Shown here: in pieces, positions 31,737-38,913 of the stretch
How the letters are laid out: every line of letters starts with the position of its first letter
Position numbering within the stretch: the first letter of the stretch is position 1
NCBI RefSeq assembly: GCF_018619185.1
Contig: NZ_JAAXYC010000042.1
Span: 1 to 38,913, forward strand
DNA: 38,913 nucleotides
Direction: 5' to 3'
DNA from: Streptomyces sp. McG3
GTDB lineage: Bacteria; Actinomycetota; Actinomycetes; Streptomycetales; Streptomycetaceae
The notes under the pieces: generated by a model
The model's database searches: none
What the model was told of the DNA's origin: nothing
What the model saw: only the letters and a program-made list of their open reading frames with translations
Program-made: the position numbers and the translations under genes

Positions 31737-32447
31737 TCACGTGAGAGCTCCAGGCGGCGCGTAGTGATTCAAGTAATCCTGTAGTTGCGGCTCGAGCCGT
31801 GGCAGGTCATTGCCGTTGACGGCATGCCAGAGGCGGTTCTCGACCCAGAAACGATGGGCAAACTCCTCGAACGACGGCGCACACCACAGGATCGCGGCCC
31901 TGTGCTCCTCCGCGTTTTCGAGATCGGTCTGCGTCTCTTCCCCGTCGCGCCGCGCTTCGTACGCGTACTCGTAGTCGATGTCGGAGTACACCACGAACGT
32001 CTCGCTCGTCGGACGGAGGTAGAGGTACCAGATGACGCAGTCCTGCTGGTCCTGGAAGAACCGGACCAGGAAGGCACCGGGCTCGACCGGACTGGGCAGA
32101 GGCTCCGAAATATTCGTCCAGCAACCAGTCACCGAGACGTCGTCCAGTGAGCCGTGCAGATTCTCGCTGGTCTGGAACGTGACGAAATCCCTGGGCAAGG
32201 TGAGTCCCCTGGCGGAAAGGGCCTTTTCCAGGCTGTTGAGTTTCACGACCTGCCGCGGGATGGGGTCGCCAACGCCCCCGAGCCATCGATAGGTGCCCTC
32301 GAACTGGTGGGAGTCCAGCGGCGGCAGACTCTCGAGGGAGTAGTGCTCGTAGGTGTAGCGACAGGCACGGTATGTGCCGAGGTCGGTGCCACACCAAGCG
32401 GCCTCGAAGCCGGACGGAGGCAGGGCGGACTCTGGCTGTTCACTCAT
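31737..32447 (-). CDS. SUKH/SMI1-KNR4-like protein (hypothetical)
   Basis: 236 aa, ATG at 32447 behind a GGGGG tract. The pattern ALSARGLTLPRDFVTFQTSENLHGSLDDVSVTGCWTNISEPLPSPVEPGAFLVRFFQDQQDCVIWYLYLRP, with a LPRDF turn and the later SFEEFAHRFWVENRLWHAVN helix, resembles the SUKH superfamily (SMI1/KNR4). In bacteria these often act as immunity proteins against polymorphic toxins. The assignment is by pattern, not by a certain motif. No toxin gene lies next to it; instead there are remnants of three insertion sequences on both sides. It could therefore be an orphan immunity gene. No signal peptide. Confidence 0.6.
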   Translation of the reverse strand: MSEQPESALPPSGFEAAWCGTDLGTYRACRYTYEHYSLESLPPLDSHQFEGTYRWLGGVGDPIPRQVVKLNSLEKALSARGLTLPRDFVTFQTSENLHGSLDDVSVTGCWTNISEPLPSPVEPGAFLVRFFQDQQDCVIWYLYLRPTSETFVVYSDIDYEYAYEARRDGEETQTDLENAEEHRAAILWCAPSFEEFAHRFWVENRLWHAVNGNDLPRLEPQLQDYLNHYAPPGALT

Positions 32448-32584
32448 CGGAACCCCCGGTGATCACTGCGAGTGGAGTTGTCGGCGCCAGCATCGCATCG
32501 GCCACCGACAACGCCTGTCGAGGGGCGTGCGTGGACTGTTCCTCATGGCTCGGCCGAGGGGCGAACGTTGCCTGGTACGGCACC

Positions 32585-33782
32585 AGTAGTGCTTGGCCAT
32601 GTGCGATCTGCGATGGCGTGTCTTCCTGATCGGCCGTGTCGTTGACCGGGTGTGCTGAGCGCGGAGTTGGCTGCGGTCCGGTGTGATCTGGAGGACTTCG
32701 CGGCGGAGATGTCCGAGCCGTTCGCGCGGGCGGATCAGCGCCGGTGGGGTGGGGCATATCTGGGAGGCCTGCTGCTGGACGGCGGGCGTAAGTCGGTGGA
32801 GCCGATGGCCGCCCGCCTGGGCGAGGACGGTAATCGGCAGGCCCTGGCCCACTTCGTCACCTCCAGCCCGTGGGATGCGGCCCATGTACGGGCCCGGTTG
32901 GCCTGGCGCATGCAGCCGGTCATCAGACCCACCGCGCTGGTCGTCGATGACACCGGGTTCCTCAAGGACGGGGACGGCTCGGCGTGCGTGACCCGGCAGT
33001 ACACCGGCACCGCGGGCAAGGTCACCAACTGCCAGGCCGGCGTCTCTCTTCACCTGGCTTCCAACGGCACCTCGGCGGCGGTGAACTGGCCTCTGTTCCT
33101 GCCCGGGAGCTGGGATCCCGCATCGCCCAAGGCCGATCCGGCCAAAGTCGCCCGCCGTGACAAGTGCGCCATCCTTGCCCAGGTGGGTCATGTCGAGAAG
33201 TGGCAGCTGGCCCTCGACATGATCGACGAGACGCGGTCCTGGGTCATCGAGGTGCCCCAGGTCATCGCCGACGGCGGCTACGGGGACACCGCCGCCTTCC
33301 GGCTCGGTCTGGAGACACACGGACTCGACTACGTGGTGGGCATCTCGACAACAACCACCGCACAACCCGAGGACGAACGGCCGTCGACCCCCACCTACCT
33401 CGGCAGGGGCCGGCTGCCGGGCGCGAGATCCGCCAGGCCACGACCACCGCCGAGCTTCCGGTCCGCTGGCTGCTGGCGGAGTGGCCTGCCGACCAGGACG
33501 GGCCCGTGCAGTTCTGGCTCTCCAACCTGCCCGAGACCACCCCGTTGCCCGTCCTCGTGCGCACCGCGAAGCTCCGCCGGCGTATCGAGAACGACTACCG
33601 CGAGATGAAACAGGCCCTTGGCCTGGCCCACTTCGAGGACCGGACCTGGCCAGGCTGGCACCACCACGCCACTCTCGTCTCGGTCGCCCACGCCTTCTGC
33701 ACTCCTCGCGACCTGGACCGGCGCCTGCCCCACCTGTCACCGCGACATACCAGACCCCGCACCAACATGACCAAGCACTACT
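32585..33782 (+). mobile_element. IS701-like element, deletion derivative
   Basis: Terminal inverted repeats: left AGTAGTGCTTGGCCATGT (32585-32602) and right ACATGACCAAGCACTACT (33765-33782), whose reverse complement differs from the left at one position. The transposase inside is broken. No target-site duplication is visible next to the repeats. The element is about 1.2 kb, shorter than typical IS701 elements (about 1.4-1.5 kb), in agreement with internal loss. Confidence 0.75.
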
Positions 33783-33784
33783 AG
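32652..33784 (+). pseudogene. IS701-family transposase, frameshifted and internally deleted
   Basis: The first part, to about 33365, has the first two catalytic Asp contexts, VVDDTGFLKDG and VIADGGYGD. After ...GISTTTTAQPEDERPSTPTYLGRG the frame changes. The second frame carries AAGREIRQATTTAELPVRWLLAEWPADQDGPVQFWLSNLPETTPLPVLVRTAKLRRRIENDYREMKQALGLAHFE with the catalytic Glu. From memory, intact IS701 transposases have several dozen more residues between these parts, so a deletion with frame loss is likely. At the end, AHAFCT runs straight into a tail that in a third frame reads LATWTGACPTCHRDIPDPAPT, the normal family C-terminus, so a second deletion is also likely. The GTG at 32652 is a plausible start. 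Confidence 0.78.
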
Positions 33785-34341
33785 GAGTGCACTGCTTCCC
33801 GCACCATGGCGGCGAAATCGTGGTGAGGGTCGGGGTCGTCACCGTCACCGGGCCACCACACATACGCGGTCCACTCCCCGTTTTCCGCGATGCTGTCGGC
33901 GTGCAGCAGCCAGTAGCAGCCGCTGCCGCCGTCGTCTTGGCCGATCAGCAGGCAGCGCTTGAGCACGGCGAGCTGGTCCACGAAGGAGTCGCTGTCCGAC
34001 CACGCTTCAATGAGGTCGGCGTCCAGGTCGGCGAACCAGCCGATGTCCCCGACCTGGAACAGGTCGACGGACCCGATGTCCTCCCAGCCGTCACTGACGT
34101 GGAGGAAGTTTCGGTACGAGAGAGGGAGCCTCATCCCGAGCCGCTCCTCGGCGGCCACGATCGCTTCCTCGCCCGCCGGTTCCGCGCCGGCCCATCCGGC
34201 CTCCAGCCGCTCCTTGCTGATGACCTGGCGCTGGTCCTCGATGGCCTCACGAACCTCGTCCGAATTGATGTGCCTGGTGTTGAAGTCGCTGAGGAACGCC
34301 CGCCATTCTGCGACCGTCAAGGGTGAAGGGGGCGTCGTCAT
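33781..34341 (-). CDS. SMI1/KNR4 (SUKH-1) family protein
   Basis: 186 aa from the ATG at 34341, with GGAG 7 bases upstream. The SUKH core is clear: VAAEERLGMRLPLSYRNFLHVSDGWEDIGSVDLFQVGDIGWF, then the YWLLHADSIAENGEWTAYVWWPGDGDD strand set with the conserved W and the D-x-F region. Bacterial members are commonly immunity proteins, binding a toxin in the cytoplasm. The last codon, TAG at 33781-33783, is formed at the right end of the IS701-like element: CACTCC-TAG is followed by the inverted repeat. The insertion may therefore have created the stop and trimmed the native C-terminus. No toxin gene is nearby. Confidence 0.85.
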   Translation of the reverse strand: MTTPPSPLTVAEWRAFLSDFNTRHINSDEVREAIEDQRQVISKERLEAGWAGAEPAGEEAIVAAEERLGMRLPLSYRNFLHVSDGWEDIGSVDLFQVGDIGWFADLDADLIEAWSDSDSFVDQLAVLKRCLLIGQDDGGSGCYWLLHADSIAENGEWTAYVWWPGDGDDPDPHHDFAAMVREAVHS

Positions 34342-34601
34342 TCCAGAACTCCGATGATGAGTGCGGTGGGTCCCGGACAGCCTTACACGATCCACTGACA
34401 ATCGAAGCGTGTGCTGACTCCGCGGCGACCTGGTCCGTGAAACAGCTGCGCGGCTCGCCGGATCCTGCGGCGGATACGGCTGGCTTGCAGCGATCGCCCT
34501 TCGCGCAACGGCGCGGCCTGGCAGACGGTTCACGCGGGAACCAGGGAAGCCGCGAGCAGTAGAGCCAGCAGCGGCCCCACAGGCCGGCGTCCCCGGGCTC
34601 G

Positions 34602-35021
34602 TCAGATAGCGATGGTGACCGTGATGCGTTTTCCGGCGCCGGGAAGGACGGCGACCGAGCAAGTTGTCGCGATTCGCTTCACGATCGCCCACCCCCGCCC
34701 GCCGGGGGTCTCCGGATCCGGGACGAGGCGTCTGCGCGGTGGCTCAGGGCTGGGGTCCTCGACCTGGAGGCGCAGCCGGGTCGCAGCCGGATCGAGGTCG
34801 GCCTTGAATCCGGTCAGGCCGCCTCCGTGCCGGAGCGCGTTGCTGATCAGCTCGGACACCGCAAGGTGCGCGTCCGCCTCGGCCTGCCGTGAGGCGTGCT
34901 TCAGGGGCTGGAGGAGGGCGGTGATCACTGCCCGGGCGCCGGCGCAGGCCGTCATCTCGCCCGGCGGGGCACCGTCGCCGCTGGTGTGCGGGGTGGTGGG
35001 AATGGCGGGCGGGCGATCCAT
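34602..35021 (-). CDS. GHKL ATP-binding anti-sigma-factor-type protein
   Basis: 139 aa from the ATG at 35021, with GAGG 7 bases upstream. It carries the histidine-kinase-like ATPase boxes: N box HLAVSELISNALRHGG, G1-like region VEDPSPEPPRRR (with the D-x-P sequence), and G2 box GGRGWAIVKRIA. It has no histidine phosphoacceptor domain, so it matches the small anti-sigma or serine-kinase regulators (RsbW/SpoIIAB-like) that are numerous in Streptomyces. Such proteins phosphorylate an anti-anti-sigma protein or sequester a sigma factor. Neither partner is next to it, so its target is not evident. Cytoplasmic. Confidence 0.88.
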   Translation of the reverse strand: MDRPPAIPTTPHTSGDGAPPGEMTACAGARAVITALLQPLKHASRQAEADAHLAVSELISNALRHGGGLTGFKADLDPAATRLRLQVEDPSPEPPRRRLVPDPETPGGRGWAIVKRIATTCSVAVLPGAGKRITVTIAI

Positions 35022-35375
35022 GGCGGTACCTCGTTTCCCTGGGCTGTGCGGCACCTGACCGGTCGACCCGGATGCAACGATTCGGCTACCCCCTTCCCCT
35101 ACACGTACGCGGCCTGAACCGGGCCGGGTCGAGAGGCATCTCCCGCGTGTGGTGAGGCGGGCTGCCCGCATCAGCGTCCTTGAGGAGGGAAGGGGAAGCA
35201 GGCGATCATGGTGACCGGGTCCGGCGGATCCATCGAAATCGTCGAATATGAGCACGCTCTCGTGATCGCCTTGTCGGGTCGTTCGGCTTCTCCGACCGCG
35301 ACGGGCTCGACCGCGCCAAGCCGCACTCGTCTTCAGCGTGTCCACCCGGTAGAGGAACAGACCAAGGGCCATTCC

Positions 35376-35457
35376 CCCCCGGCTATAGGGGGTGCGGTTC
35401 CCCCAGCGGAGTTGGCACGCCGGGGGAACCGCAGCTGGTCGGCCCCGATCGGCGGGG
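35376..35457. ncRNA. Tandem hairpin block, possible structured RNA
   Basis: Three inverted repeats in 82 bases: CCCCC-GGCTATA-GGGGG (35376-35392), GCGGTTCCCCC/GGGGGAACCGC with perfect 11-base arms (35394-35404 and 35422-35432), and CCCCG/CGGGG (35443-35457). No coding frame explains them. They may be a structured transcript, an attenuator or a terminator cluster. Expression is not shown. Confidence 0.35.
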
Positions 35458-35717
35458 GGTGTCGAGGGCCGGTCCGAGCTGTTGACAAGTCTCCGCTGCG
35501 CGGGCGGCCGAACCTCGGTGCCGCTCCAGGGATGCACGGACCGGCAGAGCCAGGTGGAGCGGCGTTGAGAGCCAGGTCTCCCCCCGGGGCTGACGAGCGG
35601 CCCGGGCCCTTTGCCGTCTGGGGTCGGCGGTGCCGCCCGGCTGGGGCAGTTGTGTCCATTCGTCACCCCAAGAAAGCGGCAGGAGGGGCGTGCGCCTGTT
35701 CGATGCGTTGACTCAGG

Positions 35718-35750
35718 CATCACTTAATGACATCGTGTCACTAAGTGACA
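35718..35750. promoter_or_regulatory. Paired TetR-type operators before the DUF3159 gene
   Basis: Site 1 (35718-35732, CATCACTTAATGACA) and site 2 (35736-35750, TGTCACTAAGTGACA, a perfect 7+1+7 palindrome) are centred 18 bases apart. The TCACTAAGTGACA core also occurs at 37300-37312, upstream of the divergent TetR genes. They lie 71-103 bases upstream of the DUF3159 start. Confidence 0.7.
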
Positions 35751-35820
35751 TCGGTGGTGCTGGCCGGCACTGCTCCAGACCGCACGGGCGCCGCGGAGCG
35801 TCGCCCGTCAGAAGGATTGG

Positions 35821-36474
35821 GTGAACACCATGCATGCACATACCCAGGAACACCCCAAGCAGCCGACGGCATTGGAGCAGGCCGGAGGTACGCGAGGAAT
35901 GGTGTATTCGGCTCTGCCGGCACTGGCGTTCGTCGTGGCGAACGCGATGGGCGGGCTGGCGGTCGGCATCATGGTGGCACTCGGGGTGGCCGTGATCATC
36001 GGTATCGAGCGTCTGGTGCGCAAGGAGTCGGTGTCGCCGGCGCTGGGCGGGGTGCTCGGTGTGGCGATCGCGGCCGGCGTCGCCTGGTGGACGGGATCGG
36101 CGAAGGACTACTTCCTGCTCGGCATCTGGCTGAGCCTGGCCGGGGCGGTGGTGTTCCTGGGGTCGGTCGTTGTGCGGTGGCCGCTGGCCGGGGTGATCTG
36201 GAACTCGATGACGGGCAAGGGCCAGGTGTGGCGTAAGGAGCCTCGCTCGCGGTTCTACTTCGACATCGCGACAGGGACGCTTGCCTTGATCTTCGCGGCC
36301 CGGTTCGCGGTCCAGCAGTATCTGTACACCCAGGACGAGGTCGGTTCGCTGGGCGTCGCCAAGATCGCCATGGGCTATCCGCTGCTGGCGGTGGGCCTGC
36401 TCGTGACGGCCTGGGCGGTCCGCGCCTCCGACCGCCGCCTGCGCGCCCTCGGGTTGATCGAGGCCAAGCGGTGA
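35821..36474 (+). CDS. DUF3159-family membrane protein
   Basis: 217 aa from the GTG at 35821, behind GAAGGA; an ATG at 35830 is also possible. Six or so hydrophobic segments are visible: YSALPALAFVVANAM, LAVGIMVALGVAVIIGIERL, LGGVLGVAIAAGVAWWTG, YFLLGIWLSLAGAVVFLGSVVV, IATGTLALIFAARFAVQQYLY and AKIAMGYPLLAVGLLVTAWAVRA. The RWPLAGVIWNSMTGKGQVW and ERLVRKESVSPALGG segments fit the DUF3159 pattern. Function of the family is unknown. Two related palindromes before the gene match those beside two TetR paralogs downstream, so it is probably under their control. This is the likely effector of the module. Confidence 0.88.
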   Translation: MNTMHAHTQEHPKQPTALEQAGGTRGMVYSALPALAFVVANAMGGLAVGIMVALGVAVIIGIERLVRKESVSPALGGVLGVAIAAGVAWWTGSAKDYFLLGIWLSLAGAVVFLGSVVVRWPLAGVIWNSMTGKGQVWRKEPRSRFYFDIATGTLALIFAARFAVQQYLYTQDEVGSLGVAKIAMGYPLLAVGLLVTAWAVRASDRRLRALGLIEAKR

Positions 36475-36490
36475 GGTCCCCGCAGCGCGA

Positions 36491-36524
36491 GCGTTGCCGT
36501 CGCCCTCACCCGCGGGGGCAACGC
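36491..36524. terminator. Hairpin between convergent DUF3159 and TetR genes
   Basis: GCGTTGCC/GGCAACGC perfect 8-base arms with an 18-base loop, just past the DUF3159 stop and before the opposing TetR stop. It is a likely bidirectional terminator. Confidence 0.6.
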
Positions 36525-36526
36525 CT

Positions 36527-37201
36527 TCAGGCGGTCCCGCCGTCGACCGGATCCCCGACGGCACCACCCGTGGCCCGACGGACCGCGCGGGCGATCCGCT
36601 CGGGAGTGCCCCGGAACTCCTCCGGGCTCGCGCCGTCCAGCAGGCCCGCCCCGACGTGCTCGTTCAACACCCGCAGCGCCGCGCCCGCGGCCGCCGCGTG
36701 CAACCGGATCTCCACATCGTCCGGCTCGCCCCCGAGGCGCTTCGCGATGATCACGGCCATCTGCCGCTCCACCTGGTCACAGGCCATCAGCCAGGCCGTC
36801 CGGATAGCCGGCTCACTGTCACCGAGGCGGATCATCTTGATGCCGAGCGCGGTGTCCTCCCGCTCTACCGGGCTGGCCTCGCGGCCGTGCCGCAGGGCCT
36901 CGGCGCGGAAATGGTCCTCCAGGGAAAGTCCGAGCGGCCAGTTGCGCAAAGTGTTGAGTTCCCAGTCCACGCTGCTCATGACGATCGGCTCCGCGCAGCT
37001 CTCCTTGCTGCGGAAGTGGCGCCAGATGGTCCTGGTGGAGAGACCGACGGCCGCGGCGATCTGGTCCCCGCTCGTCGCCTCCACGCCCTGGGTCCAGAAC
37101 AGGCGGGAAGCCTCCCGTGAGACCTCCAGGCGAACCCGGCGCCGACGCTCAGCGCTCATCCCGCCGCGCCCCTGGCCGGTTGTTCCCTCGGCTCTCGCCA
37201 T
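36527..37201 (-). CDS. TetR-family regulator, paralog 1
   Basis: 224 aa from the ATG at 37201. Helix-turn-helix at residues about 25-70: RREVSREASRLFWTQGVEATSGDQIAAAVGLSTRTIWRHFRSKESCAEPI (given here with the first residues approximate). The C-terminal region (WLMACDQVERQMAVIIAKRLGGEPDDVEIRLHAAAAGAALRVLNEHV) has the same layout as the divergent paralog at 37359. STRTIWRHF in the recognition helix and KESCAEPI are identical in the two. A perfect 14-base palindrome (CCGGTCCGGACCGG, 37215-37228) lies just upstream of its start. It probably represses both itself and the DUF3159 gene through the sites at 35718-35750 and 37298-37330. Confidence 0.9.
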   Translation of the reverse strand: MARAEGTTGQGRGGMSAERRRRVRLEVSREASRLFWTQGVEATSGDQIAAAVGLSTRTIWRHFRSKESCAEPIVMSSVDWELNTLRNWPLGLSLEDHFRAEALRHGREASPVEREDTALGIKMIRLGDSEPAIRTAWLMACDQVERQMAVIIAKRLGGEPDDVEIRLHAAAAGAALRVLNEHVGAGLLDGASPEEFRGTPERIARAVRRATGGAVGDPVDGGTA

Positions 37202-37214
37202 GTTCGCTCTCTTT

Positions 37215-37228
37215 CCGGTCCGGACCGG
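37215..37228. promoter_or_regulatory. 14-base palindrome upstream of TetR paralog 1
   Basis: CCGGTCCGGACCGG, a perfect palindrome 14-27 bases upstream of the ATG at 37201. It differs from the TCACTAAGTGACA operators, so it may serve another regulator or be part of the leader. Confidence 0.4.
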
Positions 37229-37297
37229 CCGTGCCGTTCCGGCCCCTCGGGGCCAGGCGGCTCGTCCCGTAAAGGGGGGCCATCGCCCCTCAGTCAT

Positions 37298-37330
37298 GTT
37301 CACTAAGTGACAGAATGCTATCAAGGGACA
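37298..37330. promoter_or_regulatory. Paired operators between the divergent TetR paralogs
   Basis: Site 3 (37298-37312) reads GTTCACTAAGTGACA and differs at 2 of 15 positions from site 2. Site 4 (37316-37330) reads TGCTATCAAGGGACA and matches 10 of 15. Their centres are 18 bases apart, the same spacing as the pair before DUF3159. Confidence 0.65.
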
Positions 37331-37358
37331 TCGCGGGCAGCAGAGGGAGAAGGGCGCC

Positions 37359-38012
37359 GTGCCGGACAACGCATCAGCAAGTCCCCCGGACCCGCGCGAA
37401 CGGCTGAGGCTACGGATCTCCCGCGAGGCGACCCGGCTCTTTCTGAGCCGTGGCACAGCCGGTACCAGCGGCGACCGGATCGCCGAGAAGGTGGGCGTGT
37501 CCACCCGGACCATCTGGCGTCACTTCCGCAACAAGGAGAGTTGCGCCGAACCCATTGCACTGCGCGGCCTGGACTGGGAGCTCAGCGCCCTGCGCGGCTG
37601 GCCGCCCGGGATCTCTCTGGACGCCCACCTCACTGCCGAGGCGGCCCATTTCACCCTCGACCAGCACGACTCCTTCCTCCGGGACTTCAGCCTCTCGGCA
37701 CGGCTGGTCCACCTCACCCGACACGAACCCGCGCTGCGCATCGCCTGGCTGATGGCTTGCGACCACGCCGAACACGAACTGACCGTACTGCTCGCCCATC
37801 GGGCGGGCCTGCCGGCCCACACCCCCCACATCCGGGTGAACGCCGCGGCGGGTGCGGCGGCGCTGCGGGTACTGCACGAGAGCAGAAGCACGGACCCCGC
37901 GCTCCGCGCCGGGCGCGACACACCCTCCGCACACGCCCCTCGAACGGCCACCGTGCTCGCCCGCGTGATCTGCCCCCGCCCGCCGAACTCAACCGCACGG
38001 CTACGTCCCTGA
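37359..38012 (+). CDS. TetR-family regulator, paralog 2
   Basis: 217 aa from the GTG at 37359, behind AGAGGGAGAAGG. The helix-turn-helix, residues about 20-65, reads ISREATRLFLSRGTAGTSGDRIAEKVGVSTRTIWRHFRNKESCAEPI and is strongly similar to paralog 1; the segment to residue about 90 (LDWELSALRGWPPGISLDAH) also aligns with it. Similarity then falls, and the C-terminal 40 residues (ALRAGRDTPSAHAPRTATVLARVICPRPPNSTARLRP) look unlike a TetR C-terminus, perhaps a late frameshift or a divergent tail. It shares the 157-base intergenic region with paralog 1. Confidence 0.88.
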   Translation: MPDNASASPPDPRERLRLRISREATRLFLSRGTAGTSGDRIAEKVGVSTRTIWRHFRNKESCAEPIALRGLDWELSALRGWPPGISLDAHLTAEAAHFTLDQHDSFLRDFSLSARLVHLTRHEPALRIAWLMACDHAEHELTVLLAHRAGLPAHTPHIRVNAAAGAAALRVLHESRSTDPALRAGRDTPSAHAPRTATVLARVICPRPPNSTARLRP

Positions 38013-38115
38013 CGTGGAGGGTCTGAGAAGCCCCCAGCGGGGCACCAGATCCGAACAGCTCGCCGGCCGAGACCCGGACCGCCGCACTGCGGTGACAACT
38101 GAAGGAAGTCATTCT

Positions 38116-38913
38116 GTGGCCTCTGCCCGACCCGACGTGCCCTACCTGAACGTCGAGGACCTGCTCGACGCCCCGGACCGTACGGGCGCCGTCATCTCAC
38201 CCGACGGCTCGAAGGTCGCCTACCTGGCCCCCAGCCGTGGCCGGCTCAACGTCTGGATCCAGGATCTCGACGGCGAGGGGAGGGAGCGATGCGTCACCAC
38301 CGATTCCCGCCGCAGCGTCCTGCGCTTCCACTGGACCGACGACCCGCGCTGGCTGCTGTATGAACAGGACGGCGACGGGGACGAGAACTACCACCTCCAC
38401 CGCGTCGACCTGGAACACCCAGACGCCGATGCCGTCGACCTCACCCCCTTCCCCGGGGCCCGGGTCGCCGGGTTCGACTTGCCCCCCGACATGCCCGGCC
38501 ACGCCGTCCTGAACCTCAACCACCGCGACCCGGCGGTTTTCGACCTCTATAAACTTCACATCGCCACCGGCGAACTCACGATGCTCGCCCAGAACCCCGG
38601 TGGCTCCAGTGCCCTCGTGTACGCACCCGACGGGACGATGTACGGACACGGGCTGAGCACGGACGGGGACATCGAACTGTCCCGATGGGAACCGGAGTCG
38701 GGCACCATGCGCCGCGTCACCACCTTCCCCGGCTCCGACCACCCACTGGACCTGCAGCCCTTCCAGCTCACCCCGGACGGCACCGGCGCCTGGGTCGGCT
38801 CCTACCGCGACAGCGAGCACACACGGATCGTCCACGTCGACCTGAACACCGGCCAGGAAACCGTGGTCGACAGCCACCCCGGCCTCGACATCGACCCCCG
38901 CGCCGCCGTCTTC
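38116..38913 (+). CDS. S9-family prolyl-oligopeptidase-like protein, N-terminal part (runs off the window)
   Basis: 266 codons are inside the window, from the GTG at 38116 (AGGA 9 bases upstream), and no stop appears before the end. The visible part is the beta-propeller domain that precedes the alpha/beta-hydrolase domain in S9 peptidases: ISPDGSKVAYLAPSRGRLNVWIQDLDG, HWTDDPRWLLYEQDGDGDENYHLHRVDLEHPD, and later GTGAWVGSYRDSEHTRIVHVDLNTGQ. The ISPDGSKVAYLA and WLLYEQDGDGDENYHLHRVDL strands are typical of acylaminoacyl-/prolyl-oligopeptidase relatives. The catalytic Ser-Asp-His region lies beyond the window, so activity cannot be checked. No signal peptide is seen; cytoplasmic by sequence. Confidence 0.85.
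   Translation, partial: MASARPDVPYLNVEDLLDAPDRTGAVISPDGSKVAYLAPSRGRLNVWIQDLDGEGRERCVTTDSRRSVLRFHWTDDPRWLLYEQDGDGDENYHLHRVDLEHPDADAVDLTPFPGARVAGFDLPPDMPGHAVLNLNHRDPAVFDLYKLHIATGELTMLAQNPGGSSALVYAPDGTMYGHGLSTDGDIELSRWEPESGTMRRVTTFPGSDHPLDLQPFQLTPDGTGAWVGSYRDSEHTRIVHVDLNTGQETVVDSHPGLDIDPRAAVF

Larger units (their letters stand above)
35022..35820. other. 799-base gene-poor gap with tandem hairpins
   Basis: No recognised gene. The half near 35022 should hold the promoter of the ATP-binding protein gene. A frame starts at 35208 behind a strong GGAGGGAAGGGG tract, but after about 25 codons its product is low-complexity and matches nothing I know. The middle (35376-35457) holds three hairpins in a row. 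The end (35718-35750) carries two TetR-type operator copies before the DUF3159 gene. Confidence 0.5.

Noticed and set aside
32575..33792. Target-site duplication flanking the IS701-like element
   Set aside because: The bases next to the two inverted repeats do not match over 3-8 positions, so no duplication can be claimed; this may reflect an old or rearranged insertion.
35208..35711. Plus-strand frame behind a strong GGAGGGAAGGGG-type ribosome site
   Set aside because: Only the first 25 or so residues look protein-like; the rest is low-complexity and crosses the hairpin block, so I kept it as part of the gap and not as a gene.
1..38913. Search for CRISPR arrays and for tRNA or rRNA genes
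   Set aside because: No spaced direct repeats of 28-37 bases and no cloverleaf or conserved rRNA stretches were seen by eye. Small RNAs with weak structure could be missed.

Overview
The window is very GC-rich (about 70% by eye) with strong G/C bias at third codon positions. Genes often start with GTG or TTG behind GGAGG-type ribosome binding sites. Many families are typical of Streptomyces: PadR with a HAAS-type partner, DUF6069, DUF3159, F420-type LLM oxidoreductases and short GHKL kinase-fold proteins. I read it as a Streptomyces chromosome segment of accessory character, rich in one-component regulators. I see no tRNA, rRNA or CRISPR array and no coherent biosynthetic gene cluster.

Layout. 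0-5.5 kb: minus-strand DeoR regulator, Rieske oxygenase, LLM oxidoreductase and erythromycin-esterase-like hydrolase, the last divergent from a tandem-domain MerR (TioE-like) regulator. 5.5-8.5 kb: a TetR/acyl-CoA dehydrogenase pair, then a PadR regulator overlapping the stub of its HAAS-type partner. 8.5-12.8 kb: RibD/DHFR-like reductase, ACR3-like transporter, a decayed TolB-like exported beta-propeller, and HxlR divergent from an MFS exporter. 12.9-19.4 kb: leucine-rich-repeat-variant protein, degenerate HNH-like protein, small secreted peptide, a conserved actinobacterial hypothetical, hexapeptide acetyltransferase, APH-like kinase and a hypothetical. 19.7-23.4 kb: TetR/DUF6069 operon, cytochrome P450, nucleotidyltransferase and a beta-propeller C-terminal scrap. 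23.5-27.4 kb: a fatty-acid desaturase and its ferredoxin reductase, divergent from PucR plus a thioredoxin-like protein. 27.6-30.4 kb: TetR controlling an MFS/SDR operon. 30.7-34.3 kb: an insertion-sequence-scarred block with remnants of IS5-, IS630- and IS701-like elements between a repeat protein and two SUKH-type proteins. 34.6-38.9 kb: GHKL kinase-fold protein, an 800-base gene-poor gap with tandem hairpins, DUF3159 membrane protein, two divergent paralogous TetR regulators, and the start of an S9 prolyl-oligopeptidase-type protein running off the end.

How the parts work together. The window is mostly small self-contained modules of one regulator beside one or two effector genes, and in several the operators can be read directly. 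The MFS promoter and its TetR promoter share a 16-base site. The DUF3159 promoter and the intergenic region of the two TetR paralogs each carry a pair of related 15-base palindromes with the same 18-base spacing. The solitary TetR at 20.2-20.8 kb has a 41-base double palindrome. PadR has a symmetric dyad over its own start. The most interesting elements are the DUF3159/twin-TetR module, the truncated PadR partner, the insertion-sequence graveyard flanked by orphan SUKH genes, and the structured gene-poor stretch near 35.4 kb.
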